This document shows, piece by piece, positions 47,001-58,200 of a stretch of 64,000 nucleotides of DNA. Positions within the stretch are counted from its first letter, which is position 1. The number at the start of each line of letters is the position of its first letter. Source of the DNA: Rallus limicola. Taxonomy: Eukaryota; Chordata; Aves; Gruiformes; Rallidae. The notes beneath the pieces are model-generated. The model did not search any database. It saw only the letters and a program-made list of their open reading frames with translations, and was not told the origin of the DNA. The stretch lies in NCBI GenBank assembly GCA_022605955.1, contig JAKCOZ010000018.1, positions 8,626,001 to 8,690,000 of the forward strand, read 5' to 3'. A program made the position numbers and the translations under genes.

Positions 47001-49091
47001 CTGGCCTTTACCTGGATAATTTAAGCTTAGTATCACTGAAGATGATTTCAGTCCCAAGCCTCACCACTCTTCCTTAATACAGAAGATTAACAATAGAATT
47101 ATTTAGGAATTGAATCAACATGAGTGTGCAGGAAGATATACTGGCTGAACACATGAGTTAGCAAGTTACAGTTGGGGCAAAACAACTGGGTTTGAACTTG
47201 TGACATACATTTTTCAGCTCAGTTCTGTGTATATTGTCTATTGCATCAGTAGCCTGGCCAGCAGTATTTGCTCTTATCTGATCTGGATGTAATATGAATT
47301 GTACAAAGCAATTTGTCTGGAAATGTTCTTTCTATTGTGAAAGGGCAGAGGGATCACATGATTCCAGTCCATTCTCTTGTAGTGAACAAAGGAGCTTAAA
47401 CACCAAAAAAACCCACTGTATTTAAGAATTTTTTGTCCAGGTTTCTGTGTGTATTGTGTCACTTCCCAACTCCATTTTGTGCATATTTAAAACAGGAAAA
47501 TACGCAGCAAAGAAGTCACGGAGGACTGATGTAGAAGACCTGACTCCCAACCCCAGAAAACTTTTACAGATCGGTAATGAACTAAGGAAGCTGAATAAGG
47601 TGATCAGTGACCTGACACCAGTCAGTGAACTTCCCTTAACTGCCAGACCAAGGTCAAGAAAAGAAAAGAACAAGCTGGCTTCCAGGTATATATTAGATAA
47701 TGCTACATGGATGAGTACATCAACTGTATGATTAAGATCTAACTAATTTTTGCCTCAAGAGATCCTGCTTCATTGTGGCAGTTCCTGTGGTGGGCTAATT
47801 ACCAGTTTATCAAACAGCAGGGCAGCTGGCACTTCAGAGAAGTATTTCCAGTGGAAGCTGGCTTACTTAGCTACAGGGTAAATGATTTATAGTGATAAAA
47901 TCCAAAAATGTGAAATGTAAGCAAATACAGGTAGCAGAGTGCTGTCAGCAAAGGTGAGTAGCTAGGTGATGTGGTACGTCACAGCTCTGGAGTGTTGGTT
48001 GTCAGTTTGTGTGGCAAACGAACAGATGCTCGTAGAATTCTGGAATTTTTGTTAGTGTTCTAATTCTTCCCCTCTTCTTACTATAGGGCTTGTAGACTAA
48101 AAAAGAAAGCCCAGTATGAAGCCAATAAAGTAAAACTCTGGGGTCTCAACACGGAATATGGTAAATACAACTCTTCACGTCTTAATTTTACTTTTGTTCA
48201 GGCAAGTCTGTGTTTTGCACCATCATGTCACCTGGGTCATACCTGGCAGTTTATAGAGAAATGGGGTTGGTACAAACCAAATCATTTTGTGGTACAAAAA
48301 CAGTCATAAAAGTTATAAAAAACACATAAAGTGTTATAAAAGTTGGGGTTACCTGCAGTGTTGAGCTAATTTACCGATGCAAATTATGTAAATGTGTGCA
48401 TATAATGTAAACATATTTTCAAATATTTTCAATATTGAATAATTTTCAATGTTTTCAAATATGTTTACAGATGTAAACCATTGCATCTTAGTTTTACAGT
48501 AAGTGCAGTGTGACACCTTTGATGCTTAAGCATGACAGTGTGTGGACAGGTGTGGATCGCTCTTGCTCTGGGGCAGTGGGCTGTGAAGCTAATCTAGGTG
48601 GGTTTTTTTCTTTGCAGATAACTTACTGTTCGTCATCAATTCCATTAAACAAGAAATTGTTAATCGGGTGCAGGTACCTAAAGATGATAGAGGAGTCAAC
48701 ATGGAGCAAAAGTTGAACGTACTTATTAAAGACACTCTTGGTAAGCAGTGACCTTAATGTGTTTGCATGTATGTGAAGGGACCTATAATCTGTGAGATGT
48801 TACACTGCAAACACTTTCTGGGATAGAGAAAAGCATTTCCTAATTTCAGTTGGCCTGTGCCTTTTGGTTGGTTATTAACCAGAGCATTCATTGGCTTTGC
48901 ATTGCCTACAGGGACGTATGGATACGTGCAATGAATAGTAACTTCACAGCACCTTTTTTTACCCTCCCTTTTTAGGACTGCCTGTAGCTGGACAGACATC
49001 AGAATTCGTGAATCAAGTTTTAGAGAAGACTGCAGAAGGAGACCCCACCGGTGGCCTCGTAGGGCTACGAATACCAGTGTCAAAAGTGTAA
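38029..49091 (+). CDS. CREBRF: CREB3 regulatory factor, spliced CDS
   Basis: CREBRF is a nuclear bZIP-related regulator that promotes loss of CREB3 in the unfolded-protein response and affects energy storage; its insect homologue is REPTOR. The CDS joins 38029-38037, 39002-39127, 39950-41033, 45399-45593, 47496-47685, 48087-48160, 48618-48740 and 48976-49091, encoding 638 aa against 639 in human. It opens [20 protein letters not shown]. An acidic tract of Asp/Glu covers about residues 357-400. A basic region and leucine-zipper-like segment spans about 520-583, with NKLASRACR fitting the bZIP signature N-x2-A-[AS]-x2-C-R. The ends of the protein are highly conserved relative to human; the middle (about 190-350) is looser. 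The start is fixed by ATG CCT CAG directly before a GTAAAT donor, as in human. Confidence 0.95.
39002..39127 (+). CDS. CREBRF: CREBRF coding exon 2 (residues 4-45)
   Basis: TTGTTGCAG acceptor, GTAGGT donor, 126 bases in phase 0. Encodes [20 protein letters not shown] to DPDFMYEL. Confidence 0.95.
39950..41033 (+). CDS. CREBRF: CREBRF coding exon 3, the large exon
   Basis: GCACAG acceptor and GTACCA donor, 1084 bases, ending one base into Gly407. It begins [20 protein letters not shown] and ends [11 protein letters not shown]. It carries the conserved [20 protein letters not shown] segment and the acidic tract. Reading through the donor reaches a stop within a few codons. Confidence 0.96.
42455..42855 (+). 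mobile_element. CR1 LINE 3' fragment (longest copy)
   Basis: Includes GTTCAGCCTGGAGAAGAGAA, GGCTCCAGCAAGACC, TTCAAGGCCAGGTTGGATGG and CCATGGCAGGGGGTGGGACT, ending GGGATTCTATGAAAT. About 400 bp of the CR1 3' end, in the same orientation as CREBRF. Its terminal part nearly matches the copy at 24068-24308. Confidence 0.92.
43532..43577 (-). mobile_element. CR1 LINE 3' remnant, reverse orientation
   Basis: CACAGAATCACAGAATTGTA followed by GGGGTTGGAGGGACCTCAAG, the reversed terminal repeat and 3' end of CR1. About 46 bp. Confidence 0.75.
44830..44915 (+). mobile_element. Degraded CR1 LINE 3' remnant
   Basis: Weak match only: GGTATTCAAACTC near the left end, and GGGTTCCTTACAATTCAGAA then TATTCTATGACTG at the right end, resembling a decayed CR1 end. 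Confidence 0.45.
45399..45593 (+). CDS. CREBRF: CREBRF coding exon 4
   Basis: TTTTAG acceptor, GTAAGA donor, 195 bases. Encodes [20 protein letters not shown] to NGLHH. Arg456 (CGA, 45545-45547) in WNRD corresponds to human Arg457. Confidence 0.95.
45594..47495 (+). other. CREBRF: CREBRF intron after coding exon 4
   Basis: An intron of 1.9 kb with a short GT microsatellite near 46397. No other element seen. Confidence 0.7.
47496..47685 (+). CDS. CREBRF: CREBRF coding exon 5
   Basis: AACAG acceptor, GTATAT donor, 190 bases. Encodes [20 protein letters not shown] and on to the start of the basic region, [14 protein letters not shown]. Confidence 0.95.
48087..48160 (+). CDS. CREBRF: CREBRF coding exon 6 (basic region)
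   Basis: CTATAG acceptor, GTAAAT donor, 74 bases. Encodes [20 protein letters not shown] to NTEY, the DNA-contact part of the bZIP. Confidence 0.95.
48406..48469. repeat. 13-bp perfect inverted repeat in a CREBRF intron
   Basis: TGTAAACATATTT (48406-48418) and AAATATGTTTACA (48457-48469) are exact reverse complements around a 38-nt AT-rich spacer with internal TTTTCAA repeats. It lies in the intron between coding exons 6 and 7 and could form a hairpin or be a tiny inverted-repeat element. The TGTTTAC core is also a forkhead-type motif. Confidence 0.85.
48618..48740 (+). CDS. CREBRF: CREBRF coding exon 7 (zipper region)
   Basis: TTTGCAG acceptor, GTAAGC donor, 123 bases. Encodes [20 protein letters not shown] to LIKDTL. 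Confidence 0.95.
48976..49091 (+). CDS. CREBRF: CREBRF coding exon 8 (C-terminus)
   Basis: TTTTTAG acceptor. Encodes [20 protein letters not shown] to LRIPVSKV and TAA at 49089-49091. Confidence 0.95.
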
Positions 49092-49574
49092 GACATCGCT
49101 GTTGTCATCGGTCAGGTTCTACCTGTGTTGTTACTTTGTTGTAAATCGCATCCTGGTCTGCATGTCAGTTCCGCGTTGTGTAAACACTTACAATTAGGTT
49201 CCATTGTTTTTCAATAACAATGTAGTAAAACAAATCAAAGCATGATTATAAAATGCTTAATAGCATTTTTGGAGCATAAACCAGATAGTTTCAAAGCTGC
49301 TTTAAGCTTAAATACAGAGAGGAGGAATCTTTATAAAATTCTAGGACCAGACTATATCACTCTTGTTTTAGAAGTGAAACCATGTTTTTGCTAGTAAAAA
49401 ATAGTAGCACACGCCAGACATTGTGACAGGTTTATGCTCCAAGTAAAATAAGAGGAAGCATTTTTTTTTTGTACAGCTGTCAATTTAGGGGTTGGTTTTT
49501 TTCTTCTCTTTTTTTTAATAATTGGATTTTCTTTATTCTTAAAAACCAGTAAGCTTTCTTTGCAACCATTAAAT

Positions 49575-50431
49575 TGTACATAGCACACATGGCATTAGAG
49601 CTAGTGTGCCATATAAGACTTTAATTTTTCTGAGCTTAATGTAGTGTTTAAATGTCTGTGCAAGCAAGAGAAAAAAAAAGTATATTCTTTGTGCCTTGTA
49701 TTTTGGGGGGGAGAGCTATCAGTATAAGCTGGTAAAGTTTTGTACGAAGAAAACCCTGAGGGGAAAAACCAAGATGTATAGATGGTTGAGATTATAGGTT
49801 TTAATGTATTTGTTCCAGCTCTTAAAATTTTTGAATGTATATAGGAATATGTTGAAAATGTAGATATATGCCACAGAGTCTATGTATTGTATAAAAGATG
49901 GCTCTAGAAAACTCAATTTCGGTACTTTGGCCGGAAGAAAACAAATACTTGCACATTAATGCGATTGTTTATTTTTGTACCAAAGACAAATGCAACTGAT
50001 ATGGCGAACTGCCAGTCTAAGTAAAGTTTTGCACAGCTTATATGATACTGTACTGAATGTAAAAACAAATGAAAAAAAAAAAAAAAAAAGACAAAAAATT
50101 AAAGGTCAGGGTTAGGGATCTTACTGAACTGTGAATTTTTTTGTTTGGGTCCAATTATCTACAGAAGGAGCATTCATACATAACAATATTATTTTGCTGT
50201 TCTTGTAGTTCGCTTCCATGGTAGATAAGTTGGTGGCCGTCTCAGAGTCTTTAAATCTTTTTTCTCTGCACTTACTGTAGGAGATTTTAATATATTTGGA
50301 TTTTAGTAAGCTATTGGTAAAAAAATAGTTTTCAACTTTGAGAATTTAAAAAAAAAAACCTATTTAGCTTGTTGTAGTATACTTCCACCAAACAACCAAA
50401 ATAAAATTATTTTTATTGTAATGTGTATATA
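49575..50431 (+). promoter_or_regulatory. CREBRF: Cluster of four Pumilio response elements
   Basis: TGTANATA occurs at 49575-49582 (TGTACATA), 49836-49843 (TGTATATA), 49859-49866 (TGTAGATA) and 50424-50431 (TGTATATA). I found none in the remaining 4.5 kb of the UTR. PUM1/2 binding to such sites usually shortens mRNA life. Function here is inferred. Confidence 0.6.
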
Positions 50432-51939
50432 TGTAAAGAGAAAAAAGAGCTACAAATATCTAATTCCTTAGTTGCCACTTTTCCAGTTGATGTATTATTA
50501 TTATGCATGTGATGTTTCCAAGGATCAACACAGGCTTCAAACAAAACAAACAAAAAAAAAATTTATAGACTTTTATATTTTTGTACAGGTATTTCGAAAC
50601 TAGCTTCTTCAAACTTATATGTGACTTATTCTTGTCAAGTAAGTAGTTTCTATGATTGAGGAATATTAACACACAGTTCTTATTTGCTCTTCTGCTAATA
50701 AGAGTTGGCTTTGTAGTCAGTGTTAACGTACAGATTAAAAGCTTTAGCCTTTGATGAGAAAGTCCTTTATCTCAAGGCAAGATCATTCTCTGGTTTCATG
50801 GACCCCCCCCCACCTTTTCCTCCCTGTTCTTTCTCTCCCTATTTAAAGATGACAAAACACTGTTTACTGAAAATAGAAATACCAAATATTTTCAAATGTA
50901 GCTGCTGAAAAATAAATGCAAAAGTCCATGAAGGCTCTCTCCCCGCTCCCTTTGGGGAATTTCTCCACTTCACTTCTAGTTTGTCTAGGTTTGTTTGTAC
51001 TGTGATTCCTTTTTGTTTATAAGTAGATTATTTTTATAACCAAGCTTGTACTATATAAAAAAGGTCTGAATTGGTAATAGCGCAGTAAGAGTGGCTGATG
51101 AAGGTGGCAGTCCTGCCACATGCTTGTGAGTGTGCACACAGCCTACTTTGTCTCTAACTATTTTGGAAGATTGAAAAGGGAGGAGGAGGCCAAAATACCA
51201 CTACTGAGCTGTACAGAAAGTCTTTCCTACAAGAGACTGAACAAATACCCAGGGCAATTTAGGCAAAAATTTATAAATCCACTTAAGACTTGCAAAATCT
51301 GAGTGGAATGTGGGTGAGTTTGTTTCAGGTGGGTTGCTGGTGGTGTTAGGGTGATGTGAGAGTTGGCTGCTGCTTTACACAGAGGGTCAGATGTATTCCC
51401 GTTGTGATTATTGCCGATGTTGCAGTTACTCTGGAGATGCATATGGCCCATAAAATCCCGACAAAGAATGTCTCTTCTGAAGTTAAGGCCATGTCTGTAC
51501 CAAGGTTTGAATACTGTTGTTCCTTTCTGGTGGATGGTGTTACCGCACTGCTCAGACACGAGAGGTCCTTAGGCTGTAGCCAAACCGTGTAGACAAGGCA
51601 GCATTTCTAAACATTAAGAGAGCAGTTTTGCAATCAGGTCAAAACTTCTGTGACAAATTGAACTGACAAGGTATTAAAAAGCCCCTTTTTTACTGCTCAG
51701 AAATACTGGGCAGATGTAACTTTATAGCTTTTTATTTTGTCTGAAAACCAGAATATGATTTTGGTCTAGCATTTCAAAGTAGACTTTGAATCCTTAGTGA
51801 ATTCCATACCCTTGCATTTCAGTGTTTTCTATGTATTATTTTAAGTTAAAGCTTTTAAATAGTTGAGCTTTTTAATGTCGACACTTTATTTTGTACCTAT
51901 TTATATGTATGTATATCTTAGAAAAGCACTTTGTTTAAA

Positions 51940-51961
51940 AAGAAAAAAAAAAAAAAAAAAA
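51940..51961 (+). repeat. A-rich run in CREBRF 3' UTR
   Basis: About 20 A with single G interruptions; a similar run lies near 50071-50088. Neither has an AATAAA at the usual distance upstream. Confidence 0.8.
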
Positions 51962-53365
51962 GAAACTGCGTTTTATATGATTCCTGCCACTTGCTGCTAA
52001 CTCTGGGCTGGTCAGAATGCTGCAGCGATACTTGATATAAATAAAACCTGGCAGTAAAATGTAGAGTAAAGATAAGACCTTTTGCTGGTTTAACTTTATC
52101 ATAAAGGTGACATAGGCAAGCTGTGCAGCTTTACATTTTAACCAGGGGACTCTGTGGCATTTAAACCGTCTAGAAATGGTTGTACTTTAATGCCAGTAAC
52201 AATCTGCTTCCTCTAGTGTCATTAAAATATATACATTTAGTGTATACTTATCACAAACAGAAATCTTATAAGGGTGTAAAAACCTACAAATGTACATGTT
52301 CTGTTTTTGGCAATTATGGCATGCATTTTTGGATGATCTTTAGAGAAGACCATTTTCTAAAGATTTTCAGTGTTCATACATGGTATGTGGATCTTAATGA
52401 AGTCCTGGATTTTTCTGTTTGTTTTTGAGTGTAGGCATTGTGAATATTCACTTTTAATCCTATATCCAAAAACAATTACACATTTTTGATTTAATACAAA
52501 CAAAAGCTCTTCCTTTTTTCTGATACACTGGATTCTCTAGAACTTGTTTCCATATTAAACGCATGCTGTCATAACTGCTCTTGTTGAGATCTCGTCAGTC
52601 TGAACTTAGGTGCCACACTTCGAATTGATGGGCTGCTTGTTCTACTGTACCATGTATGATTCTCGTCCTTTCCTACTTCCTTCATGACAGATGATGACGT
52701 GGCTTTATATTGTGCCTTACTTGTACATCTAGAACTAAGTGTTTTTCATTCCCTCTGAACTCTCCAAACCTAACCCTTCGGAAATCGAATCAGAACTGGT
52801 AAAAGCGTCCTGAGGAAAGTCTGGATAGATCTGATTTCAGTTTCTCTCAGTAGTAGTCCTTTTGTATTTATATGGAAGACCAGTTTTTGAATGGCCTTGC
52901 AAAATGTGGGGGTGCTCATGGAGGGTGTTTTTTACCCTAGACCCCTTTTGCTAACACTTTCTTTTACGGTTTATTGAACACATTTACTGATACTTGGTGA
53001 GTACTTTTTTTGGATGAGAGAGACTTACTGCTAAAGCTACGTTTACGTGTGGATGGGCTGGACTTTCTTACTGTACCAGTTGAAACAATTGTGATTTAAT
53101 GAAGTTGCATTGCTGTAAAGCTGATGTGAGAGACTCAGTTGTGTTCAGTTCCTAATTCTTTATAGGTAGCAGGCTTTTTTTGCATACTAAGAGGGCCAGG
53201 AAAGTGGTTTTTTAAAAAAAAACAACTCCCAGCACAAAAAAAAAACCCACAAAAAATCAACTAAACAAACAAAAAAAGTATGAAGGGTCTTTTAACTAAC
53301 CTAAAAGCAACCAGACACTTCTGAAATGCAGAAGTGGCAGTTTTGATTTTATTTGAGAAAGATTT

Positions 53366-53379
53366 CCCCCCCCCCCCCC
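53366..53379. repeat. Poly-C run
   Basis: Fourteen consecutive C in the CREBRF 3' UTR. Confidence 0.85.
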
Positions 53380-54706
53380 AAATATTTATGAGATACTTGC
53401 CTTCATTAATAAAACTGTTAGCTTATTCACAGAATATAAAGACTGGATGTGCTTTTTTTTCCATAAACCATTTAAACATAGCTATTTTTTTAAAGCTCGA
53501 AAAAGGCTCTATCAGGAGAATTTCAAAGCGTTGTATACGAGTTGCCTTCAGCAGAAATAGCAAATGCAATTCTGTTCCCTCAAACGTGCTTGCTAGTCTT
53601 CCTGAAACTCTGTTGAGGTGTAACCCAGTTATGTACCGTGAATGTTAGGATCTGTATTTGGCCTTGAGAACTGAGTTTTAAGAATGCGTCTAATCATTAT
53701 TTCATTTTCTTTTTAAAGCTGGAGGCTTCAGTTGGAATCATCTAGTTAAGTGTGCTGCTAGATGTGGTCTTGGCTTATTGACACAGCCTTGCACACAGCT
53801 GAGGTTTATTTTGTTTACCCCAGGGATCGTGTGAAGTACATTTCAAACAGTTGCTGCTTCAGTGACTGATTCTTCTTGTAACTGTATTAAGGGCATTAGT
53901 ACGTTGAGAAAACACCACTCTTGACTATCTCCCAATGTAAATTGGGACTCTTAAATGTCATTAATGAAAGATGGCACTTTTAGGTTGTATCTTTGCAGCA
54001 TACAAAAATGTCTCTGTCTGACTACAATTTACACCATATGCCATGTTTCTAGCATCAGGAGTGTGTGCGCGTGTGCACTGGTTTGTCATCCTCAGCCTCT
54101 TAAGACATTCATGAACTTCCACAAGAGCGAATACTGATGATGCTTTTATTGCCTTTCTAATGAGCTGTGCAGCTAAAAGTGAAGCCAGAGCTATTTTATA
54201 TGCCATGGTTGGGGTTTTTTCCTCATAAATTTACATTTAAAAACTCCAAACTTTTTAGATAACATCAGTGTTCAGAGTTTTTCTTAAGAATACTTTGTAG
54301 TCTGGTATCCATGTAAGCTAAATTTGGGTGAGTTAACTACTCTAAGGAAAGCTTCTGGATTGGATTCGGTACTAGCAAAAGCATACTCTGCCTCATCAAA
54401 ATCTTCTGATTAAGAACCGAAACCTAGTAGTGGCACTTCATTTTATAAATCTTCTAATATTTATACACTCTGGTCTGAATCGTATCTATCGTCCCAGAAT
54501 GTTGCGTCCAAGCAACACATACTGCTCAGCATCTGTGGTTGGGTGAACTCTTGGGGCTGAGGGATGAAGGGGGTCGGCAAACAAACATAACATGGCATGG
54601 TGCCCGCCTGTGCCGGGGCCAGGGTTGTAATGCTGTCCTTGATCCGCCATCATCGACTTCCAACTGGAGCTCAGAAAAACTTAAAGAAAAGTCTCGTCTC
54701 TTAGAA

Positions 54707-54911
54707 AATAAATCTACTTTGTTACAAGCATGAGCTGTTCCGAGTTGCAGTGTTTAATGTTGGTTAATAGTTGTGCTGTTTTATTTTTCTTTTCCGGAAA
54801 GAGGCACAATGGGACTATGGACTTTGTTTACTCTGTCACCCGCGCTCCCTCGCACTTCTGTTCGATACCGACTCATCGATGTATGCAACGTCCTTTGTAA
54901 TTTAAAATAAA
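54707..54911 (+). terminator. CREBRF: CREBRF distal poly(A) signals
   Basis: AATAAA at 54707-54712, followed by GT-rich sequence (GTTGGTTAATAGTTGTGCTG), and AATAAA at 54906-54911, followed by GTGTGGGGG. Either would end the transcript 250-450 bp before the BNIP1 start region. Confidence 0.65.
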
Positions 54912-55208
54912 AATTGTGGAGGAAAGGCGGCCTGGAATCATTGTGTGGGGGGGGGTGGGCGGTGAGGAGGGACCGGGCAGGGCCTGCGCCGGGCGACCGC
55001 TTGCTCCCCTCGGGAAGGCGACGGCCTCTTCCCCCGCGGGCGGGACACGGGCCTTGGCCCCCGACGCTCCGGCGCGGCCCGGGGGCGGGCGGGGGAAAAA
55101 GCAACGGGGCCGCGGGGCCACCGGCGTGGGCGGGGAAGACTGCTGGGGCCAGAAGGGGGCGCCCGCGGGCAGGAGGTGGAGCCTCGGCCAGCCCCCTCCC
55201 CTGCCAAG

Positions 55209-55292
55209 ATGGCGGCGGTCGCCAGCGTCACGGTGCGGGTTTGTCACCAGGAGATCGTCAAGTTCGACCTGGAGATCAAGGCGGCCGTGCAG
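55209..55292 (+). CDS. BNIP1: BNIP1 coding exon 1 (residues 1-28)
   Basis: Encodes MAAVASVTVRVCHQEIVKFD LEIKAAVQ, phase 0 at a GTACCG donor. Confidence 0.95.
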
Positions 55293-58200
55293 GTACCGCT
55301 GCCCGCCTCCGCGGCGGCCCCCCCCCGACAGTGCTGCGGGGCGGCTGCCGCCTTGCGCGGGGAGCCTGGGCTGGGCCGGGCGGTGGTCGCCGCGCTGACC
55401 GGGCCGTTGTCTTCCAGGACATCCGGGACTGCCCGGGGCCGCTCTCTGCCCTCACAGAGCTCAACGCCGCCGTGAAGGAGAAGTTCCGCCACCTGCGCGG
55501 CCGCATCCAGGTGAGGCTCCCGGCGGGGCCCACTCCTATGTCCGGCCTTTGCCGTAGGGAGCCGCCCGCCCGGGGAGAGCGGGGAGGCCTGGCCGTGCGG
55601 CCGTTCGTTCATCGTGCCCCCCCGCGCTGCCGATTCGCTCCTGGCCGGGGCTTTGGTGCTCGCCTTGAAGGCGGCAGCACCGGCTGATCAGGTTCCTCTG
55701 TTTCTGCTTGCCGTCCAAGGAGCTCGAACAGATGGCGAAGGAGCAAGATAAGGAGTCGGAGAAACAGGCCTTACTGCGGGAGGTGGAAAACCATAAGAAA
55801 CAAATGCTGAGGTGGGTCGGGTGGCCGGTGCTATTTGTGGGTCCCCTGTAACAAGAGGTCATCCGACAGCATCTTTCAGACCCTGTTCTGCAAGTGCAGT
55901 TGCAGTTTTGCTGAAGACCAAGAGATGATCAGGGCAGAAAATGTAGGACCCCCTTCTCCTGCCCTCACTCCTGTTCTTCCTCCCTAGCCACGGTCTGACC
56001 CTTTGAGTATGTGAGCACATGGCCTGAGCGTCGTTTGGCAGCTGGCAGGGTGTGCTTCTTCCCACGCTCCCTACATGATGTGCTTAGGAGAAATGAGGGG
56101 ATGTATATTGTTACTCTGTGGGGTAATATAGACAGAGGCCATGCGCGTGTCTCAGTTACGGGGCTGACTGCTTTGAAAGCTGTTTTGTTTTGCAGGGTGT
56201 TACCATCATGTTACAACCATGTACTCTTGTGATTTCAGCAATCAGGCAGCGTGGAGAAAGGCGAATCTGGCATGTAAAATTGCTATTGACAACTCTGAGA
56301 AAGATCAGCTGCTGCAAGGAAGAGACTCCCTAAGGCAAAGGTATTAGACCATCCCACCTGATTTGAGGTTTGCAGAGTGCGTGCTTTATTCACCAGTTGT
56401 AAATGGAAGTGACACGTGGGTTTGAGTTTCTTAATTGTATCTGGAACATAGCTATTCTTTTAAGAGTGCATTTAACTTTTGTGGCAGCTTAAACTGTTAA
56501 GGATCGTGAATTTCATGTTTTCTTGGTGTTGGCAAGTCTGAGCAGAAAAGGAGGTGAGACACAGTTTTTCTAACCATCCTTTACAAATCAGGGTCATAAA
56601 CAAGTAATGGATCGCTGCCCAAGCTGTTTTCACTTGCAAAACAGGTTGTAAGGTTGGATAATGTCGGTATGGAAAGGTTGGTTTATTTAGTATCATGAAG
56701 CAAAAAATGGGATGCTTGGGATAGTTCATAACAGTGTCTGTGCTATCTCATGAAGGTGTACAGCCATGGCTGAATAACTGGTGAAATCTGGGCCCCATGA
56801 GATTCCAAGCCACTAGCAGTTGGTTTGTCTCCTGACTTTAGTATTTTGTGATTATTTTTTTAAACTTTTTAGTGAAGGTAATCTGAGTTTCTCATGCAGG
56901 AAAAAATGATTGTGTCTCTTGTACATTATCTGGGATGTTTGGTACCAAATTTGGATACCAGCTCCCTGCTGGCAGTGTTTTCCTGCAGCACCCAGACGTG
57001 CCTTTATCCCTTCCTGCTTTCTTTTTCCTCTCTCCTTTTCAGGAAGACCACAAAGGAAAGTCTGGCAGAGAGTGCAAGTAACATCACAGAGAGCCTGATG
57101 GGCATTAGCAGGATGATGTCACAGCAAGTACAGCAGAGTGAGGAGACCGTGCAAACCCTAGGTACACCCCATAGTCCAGTGCTTGGGTATGCGTTGGATG
57201 ATGAACACACCTTTCACCCGTTCTGTTAGGATGGATGGGGGAGGCAAACTGATGTGGTTTGGAGCATAGGAGGAACCTGCTTTGCTGTAAGAGAACATCC
57301 TGCAGTGGCAACTAAGTACTGTCCAACAGATCCTGTAATGGTTGGACATAAAGAGAAAATAGCCTGTGTTGTGTGGAGCTGTTTGCTAGAGTTTCTGTTT
57401 CACAATTATGAGTAAACAAGGGATAGGGGGTGGGATGAGGAGCTCTTGTTTTAGCTTCACATAGAAGTAATTGTAACAGCAGTGTGGGCTCACATGGTGC
57501 TCAGAGTGTTTGGTGTGTCTCCGCACTGCTGTCCTGCCATGCGTTCGGAAAAAGCACAGCAGTACAAAGCGTGGGTATGAGTCCATGCCCAGAGGAAATC
57601 CAGTATGGCTGGAAGGCTGTTGTCGCCCAGTCTGCAGCTGGGGTGACTGAGAGACGAGATCGAGTGACTTGAACCCAAGGTCACCTGCTCTGTCAGCAGT
57701 GCATCAGGGACTGTGAAACTGAGATTTCACCCAGTTCTTTGGCTTAGACTCCTAGGACTATAAATCAAGCGACCTGTCAGAACTGATGATTCATGAAGCA
57801 TTTAGAAGTTGTATCTGTGTTGCCTGGGCCTCTTACTAGCTGTGCTTTTGGGCAGAGGAGAGAACTGTTTGAAGACACCCATAAATAATGCTTTTGCCCT
57901 CCTTGTTTTCTGCCCCCATCTGGGGATGGCAGCTGGACACAGTTTGTTTGTGCAAAAGTCGCGTGTTTCTTCTCCTGTTAAAAAGACAGTTTGGCAGACA
58001 CTTTTTCACCCTGTTTCTGACTGAACAGCACTCTGAGTTCATCAAGGGAAAGAATATCAAAGGTCATTTACAAAACCCAGCTGCCAAGTCTGAACCAGGA
58101 GTTAGAATTTCCTTTTTTCTGAGCACGTCCTTTCCTGGTGTGCAGTGAATACCCGCAGCCATGAAGCAGGGAAGCTCTGCTTCGTCATTAACGGTGGGAA

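Larger units (their letters stand above)
49092..54930 (+). other. CREBRF: CREBRF 3' UTR (about 5.8 kb)
   Basis: AT-rich non-coding sequence from the stop codon to the last AATAAA (54906-54911). As I recall, the human CREBRF 3' UTR is also above 5 kb. It has AATAAA at 50400, 50911, 52040, 54707 and 54906, so shorter isoforms are possible. It also has four Pumilio elements within the first 1.35 kb, A-runs near 50071-50088 and 51940-51961, a C14 run (53366-53379) and an A-rich stretch at 53212-53280. Confidence 0.75.
54950..55680 (+). promoter_or_regulatory. BNIP1: BNIP1 CpG-island promoter with YY1 site at the start codon
   Basis: A CpG-rich block begins directly after the CREBRF poly(A) signal. 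AAGATGGCGGC at 55206-55216 is a consensus YY1 site that includes the initiator ATG, a known arrangement in housekeeping genes with very short leaders. No TATA box is seen. Confidence 0.75.
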
